Translations under genes and position numbers: made by a program | Shown: positions 62,236 to 64,000 of the stretch, piece by piece | Layout: the number at the start of each line of letters is the position of its first letter | How positions within the stretch are numbered: the stretch's first letter is position 1 | Notes under the pieces: generated by a model | What the model was told of the DNA's origin: nothing | The model's database searches: none | The model's input: only the letters and a program-made list of their open reading frames with translations | Source of the DNA: Anaerolineae bacterium UTCFX1 | GTDB lineage: Bacteria > Chloroflexota > Anaerolineae > Anaerolineales > Villigracilaceae | Direction of reading: 5' to 3' | NCBI GenBank assembly: GCA_002050275.1 | Contig: MWTB01000010.1 | Coordinates: forward strand, 1 to 64,000 | Length of the DNA: 64,000 nucleotides

Positions 62236-62949
62236 TCACTTGGCTGCGTTATCCTCGGGCTTCTTTCCGTTTCGAACAGGATACGACGGATGCGCGAACA
62301 GTTCTGAAAGTTTCGTCATCCCCTCCGGGCTGGCGATCGCGATAATTTCATCGAACGCCTGAAACGTACTATCGCCGCGCGGCAGGGTCATTTCACCGTT
62401 GCGGATGATCGCCGCGATCACGCAATGCTCGGATAAATTCATATCTTTGAGCGGGATGTTGATGCCTTTTGCGCCTTGCGGCACTTTTTCCTCGATCACC
62501 GAATAATGCCCGCGGCGAATCTTGAAGATGGTCATCATGTCGCCCAACGACATCTCTTCCTGAATAAGACGCGCCAACACATCGGCGGAATTGAGCGCGA
62601 CATCTACTTTAAATTTCTCATTGAACAGCCAGGCATTCGATGGATTATTCACCCGCGCGATCGTGCGCGGCACATCGAACATGGTTTTAGAGACAAAACA
62701 AACAGCCAGGTTGACCGCGTCTTCGCTCGCCACCGCCGTAATCACATGCGCTTCGCGCGCCCCAGCCGCCTCTAACGCGCTTGGATCGCTGATATTGCCC
62801 TCGTAAATGATCTCTGTAGGAAGTTCTTGATGCAAATGAGCGAGCAATTCGGTGCGATGTTCAATCAACCGCACTTTATGATTATGGTTAATGAGCAGGC
62901 TCGCCAGACGCGCGCCCGTGCGCCCTCCGCCAGCAATTAGTACAAACAT
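62236..62949 (-). CDS. TrkA-type NAD-binding potassium uptake regulator, copy 2
   Basis: 237 residues. The Rossmann motif is MFVLIAGGGRTGARLASLLI with E at the end of the second strand (LIEHRTELL); an RCK_N domain (1-135) and RCK_C domain (about 145-225, PQGAKGINIPLKDMNLSEHC) follow. Such proteins gate Trk/Ktr potassium channels or other permeases using nucleotide. It starts 1 base after the stop of the first TrkA-like gene and ends before the btuF promoter. Confidence 0.92.
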   Translation of the reverse strand: MFVLIAGGGRTGARLASLLINHNHKVRLIEHRTELLAHLHQELPTEIIYEGNISDPSALEAAGAREAHVITAVASEDAVNLAVCFVSKTMFDVPRTIARVNNPSNAWLFNEKFKVDVALNSADVLARLIQEEMSLGDMMTIFKIRRGHYSVIEEKVPQGAKGINIPLKDMNLSEHCVIAAIIRNGEMTLPRGDSTFQAFDEIIAIASPEGMTKLSELFAHPSYPVRNGKKPEDNAAK

Positions 62950-62950
62950 A

Positions 62951-63610
62951 TCATCCAGCCTTTCCGGAAAGCCGTAGAGTTAATGCGCTAATTCCTTCAA
63001 GCGTCGAGCTAACCGTCAGCAGATCGCCGGTCCGCAACGTATCTTTCCCGTCAGGCAACGAGGCGCGCCCGGCTCGAGTCAGCGCTACAGGCGCACATTG
63101 CCGAGCTGCGCCCAAAATATCGTCCAACGTTTTACCATTCCATAATTCAGGGATGGTAAATTCATAAATTTCCACTTCGCCGTTACCGGCGGAATAGACC
63201 ACATGCTGCAACGGGTTCAACAGCAATTCTTCCACGCGCCGCGCTCCCCAATGCGTCGAGCCGACCGTCTGTAAGCCAAACGCCTCGATCACCGGGCGCA
63301 GGTTAGGATCGTAATTTCGCGCTACAACATTCGGCACGTTATAAAAAGTGCGCGCCAAATACGCTACGACAGCGTTCAGCGCATCCAAGTTCGTCACGGC
63401 AGCCAATCCATCCGCCTCTTGAATTCCAGCGCGCTCTAGAACATTCTCCGCCAACCCTTCGCCTTCCAGCGTGCGTCCGCGAAAATCGGCATGGAGGCGG
63501 TAGAACGCTTCTCGTCGGCTGTCCACCACCACAACTTGATGTCCGCTTTTGAACAGACGATAACTTAATTCTGCGCCTACGCGCCCGCAACCCACGACAA
63601 TAAAATTCAT
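62951..63610 (-). CDS. TrkA-type NAD-binding protein, copy 1
   Basis: 219 residues with MNFIVVGCGRVGAELSYRLF (Rossmann Gly motif), VVVDSRREAFYRL and an RCK_C part near 140-215 (EIYEFTIPELWNGKTLDDIL). It forms a tandem pair with the next gene and follows a permease-like gene, so the two RCK proteins probably regulate that permease or a Trk channel elsewhere. The Gly motif and length are normal. Confidence 0.92.
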   Translation of the reverse strand: MNFIVVGCGRVGAELSYRLFKSGHQVVVVDSRREAFYRLHADFRGRTLEGEGLAENVLERAGIQEADGLAAVTNLDALNAVVAYLARTFYNVPNVVARNYDPNLRPVIEAFGLQTVGSTHWGARRVEELLLNPLQHVVYSAGNGEVEIYEFTIPELWNGKTLDDILGAARQCAPVALTRAGRASLPDGKDTLRTGDLLTVSSTLEGISALTLRLSGKAG

Positions 63611-63653
63611 TTACATTTTTCCTTTCGTCGCCGTTCTTCCATAAAAGGATTTC

Positions 63654-63998
63654 TTATAGGATCTGATAGGGAACTTCAGTAATAACTACACCCGGGGTCT
63701 CAAGCAGCTCGCGCCGCAACAATTCAGCGGTTTGCATATGAAGCGCGTTATGGGCTTTATGGCTCGGCACAAAATGAGGCACAACGATCGTGATCGTTTC
63801 GCTGGATTGCCGATTCGCTAGAATTTCCTGAATGTATTTTAGCAACGGTTCGAGGAAGAGCCGGTAGGGCGAATCAACGACGACGAGACGCGTACCGCGC
63901 CCCCATTTCGCCCACTTTTGCTGCACTCTCTCGGTATCTTCCGGCTCTGTAGAGATGTGTACCGCCGTCACATCGTCTGACAGCAAACGCGCATAGCG
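63654..63998 (-). CDS. C-terminal part of an APC-type permease with a soluble tail
   Basis: The frame is open to the window edge (RYARLLSDDVTAVHISTEPE), so the gene continues beyond 64000. The visible 115 residues form a soluble domain with USP-like alternating strands and helices: TAVHISTEPEDTERVQQKWA, GTRLVVVDSPYRLFLEPLLK, ETITIVVPHFVPSHKAHNAL. This is the C-terminal cytoplasmic domain found on some bacterial amino-acid/polyamine-type permeases in this phylum. The next two genes encode TrkA-type RCK proteins, suggesting regulated ion or solute uptake. Family call is from the tail only. Confidence 0.6.
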   Translation of the reverse strand, partial: RYARLLSDDVTAVHISTEPEDTERVQQKWAKWGRGTRLVVVDSPYRLFLEPLLKYIQEILANRQSSETITIVVPHFVPSHKAHNALHMQTAELLRRELLETPGVVITEVPYQIL

Positions 63999-64000
63999 TA

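Overview
The window looks like chromosomal DNA from a Chloroflexota bacterium, most likely class Anaerolineae. This is an inference from gene content and style, not from a marker gene: a T-box leader on valS, a serine hydroxymethyltransferase/GcvT fusion, many Thr/Pro-rich lipoproteins with TolB-like propellers, RecG with an extra N-terminal region, a coaD/SepIVA-like pair, small c-di-AMP receptor proteins, and several short palindromic repeat families between genes. Most of the window is about 50-55% G+C by eye. The stretch from about 17,080 to 20,080 is clearly richer in A+T.

Layout. 0-4.4 kb: membrane protein, valS with T-box and promoter, tRNA-Arg. 4.4-10 kb: glyA-gcvT fusion, M50 protease, MBL hydrolase, esterase lipoprotein, tRNA-Pro. 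10-17 kb: NERD-like protein, glycosyltransferase, rnhB, TerC, tRNA-Leu, YchF-type NTPase, broken pepF. 17-22.4 kb: AT-rich accessory block ending in a very large secreted protein split by a stop codon. 22.4-30 kb: ssb, panC, lipoprotein, two c-di-AMP receptor-like proteins, dcm-vsr, glycoside hydrolase. 30-41 kb: MaoC hydratase, class A PBP, YwbE, lipoprotein, DegV, glutaryl-CoA dehydrogenase, recG, coaD, brnT/brnA remnant, SepIVA-like coiled coil. 41-52 kb: acyltransferase, SMP-30, CorA, GT-C glycosyltransferase, three tandem L,D-transpeptidases, V8-like protease. 52-58 kb: amidase, flavin reductase, AMMECR1, TPR protein, DUF971, SH3 protein, diacylglycerol kinase. 58-62.2 kb: a cobalamin-type ABC importer (btuF, btuC, sat-like acetyltransferase, btuD). 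62.2-64 kb: two TrkA-type proteins and the end of a permease.

Cell-wall functions recur: class A PBP, three L,D-transpeptidases, an amidase and SH3 proteins. The importer is preceded by a good promoter, a cobalamin riboswitch core and an intrinsic terminator.

The most unusual signals are: (1) an 8-bp-period inverted array (GACTA plus 3 variable bases) sitting exactly in the variable stem of the cobalamin riboswitch, with a related array abutting the coaD start codon; (2) a palindromic repeat inserted in frame inside valS, with a sister copy between genes; (3) four broken or damaged genes (valS 3' end, pepF, brnT, giant secreted protein), three of which look like short out-of-frame internal deletions; (4) a four-segment switch-like leader in front of corA; (5) an AT-rich C-terminal tip on the giant secreted protein, reminiscent of polymorphic effectors.
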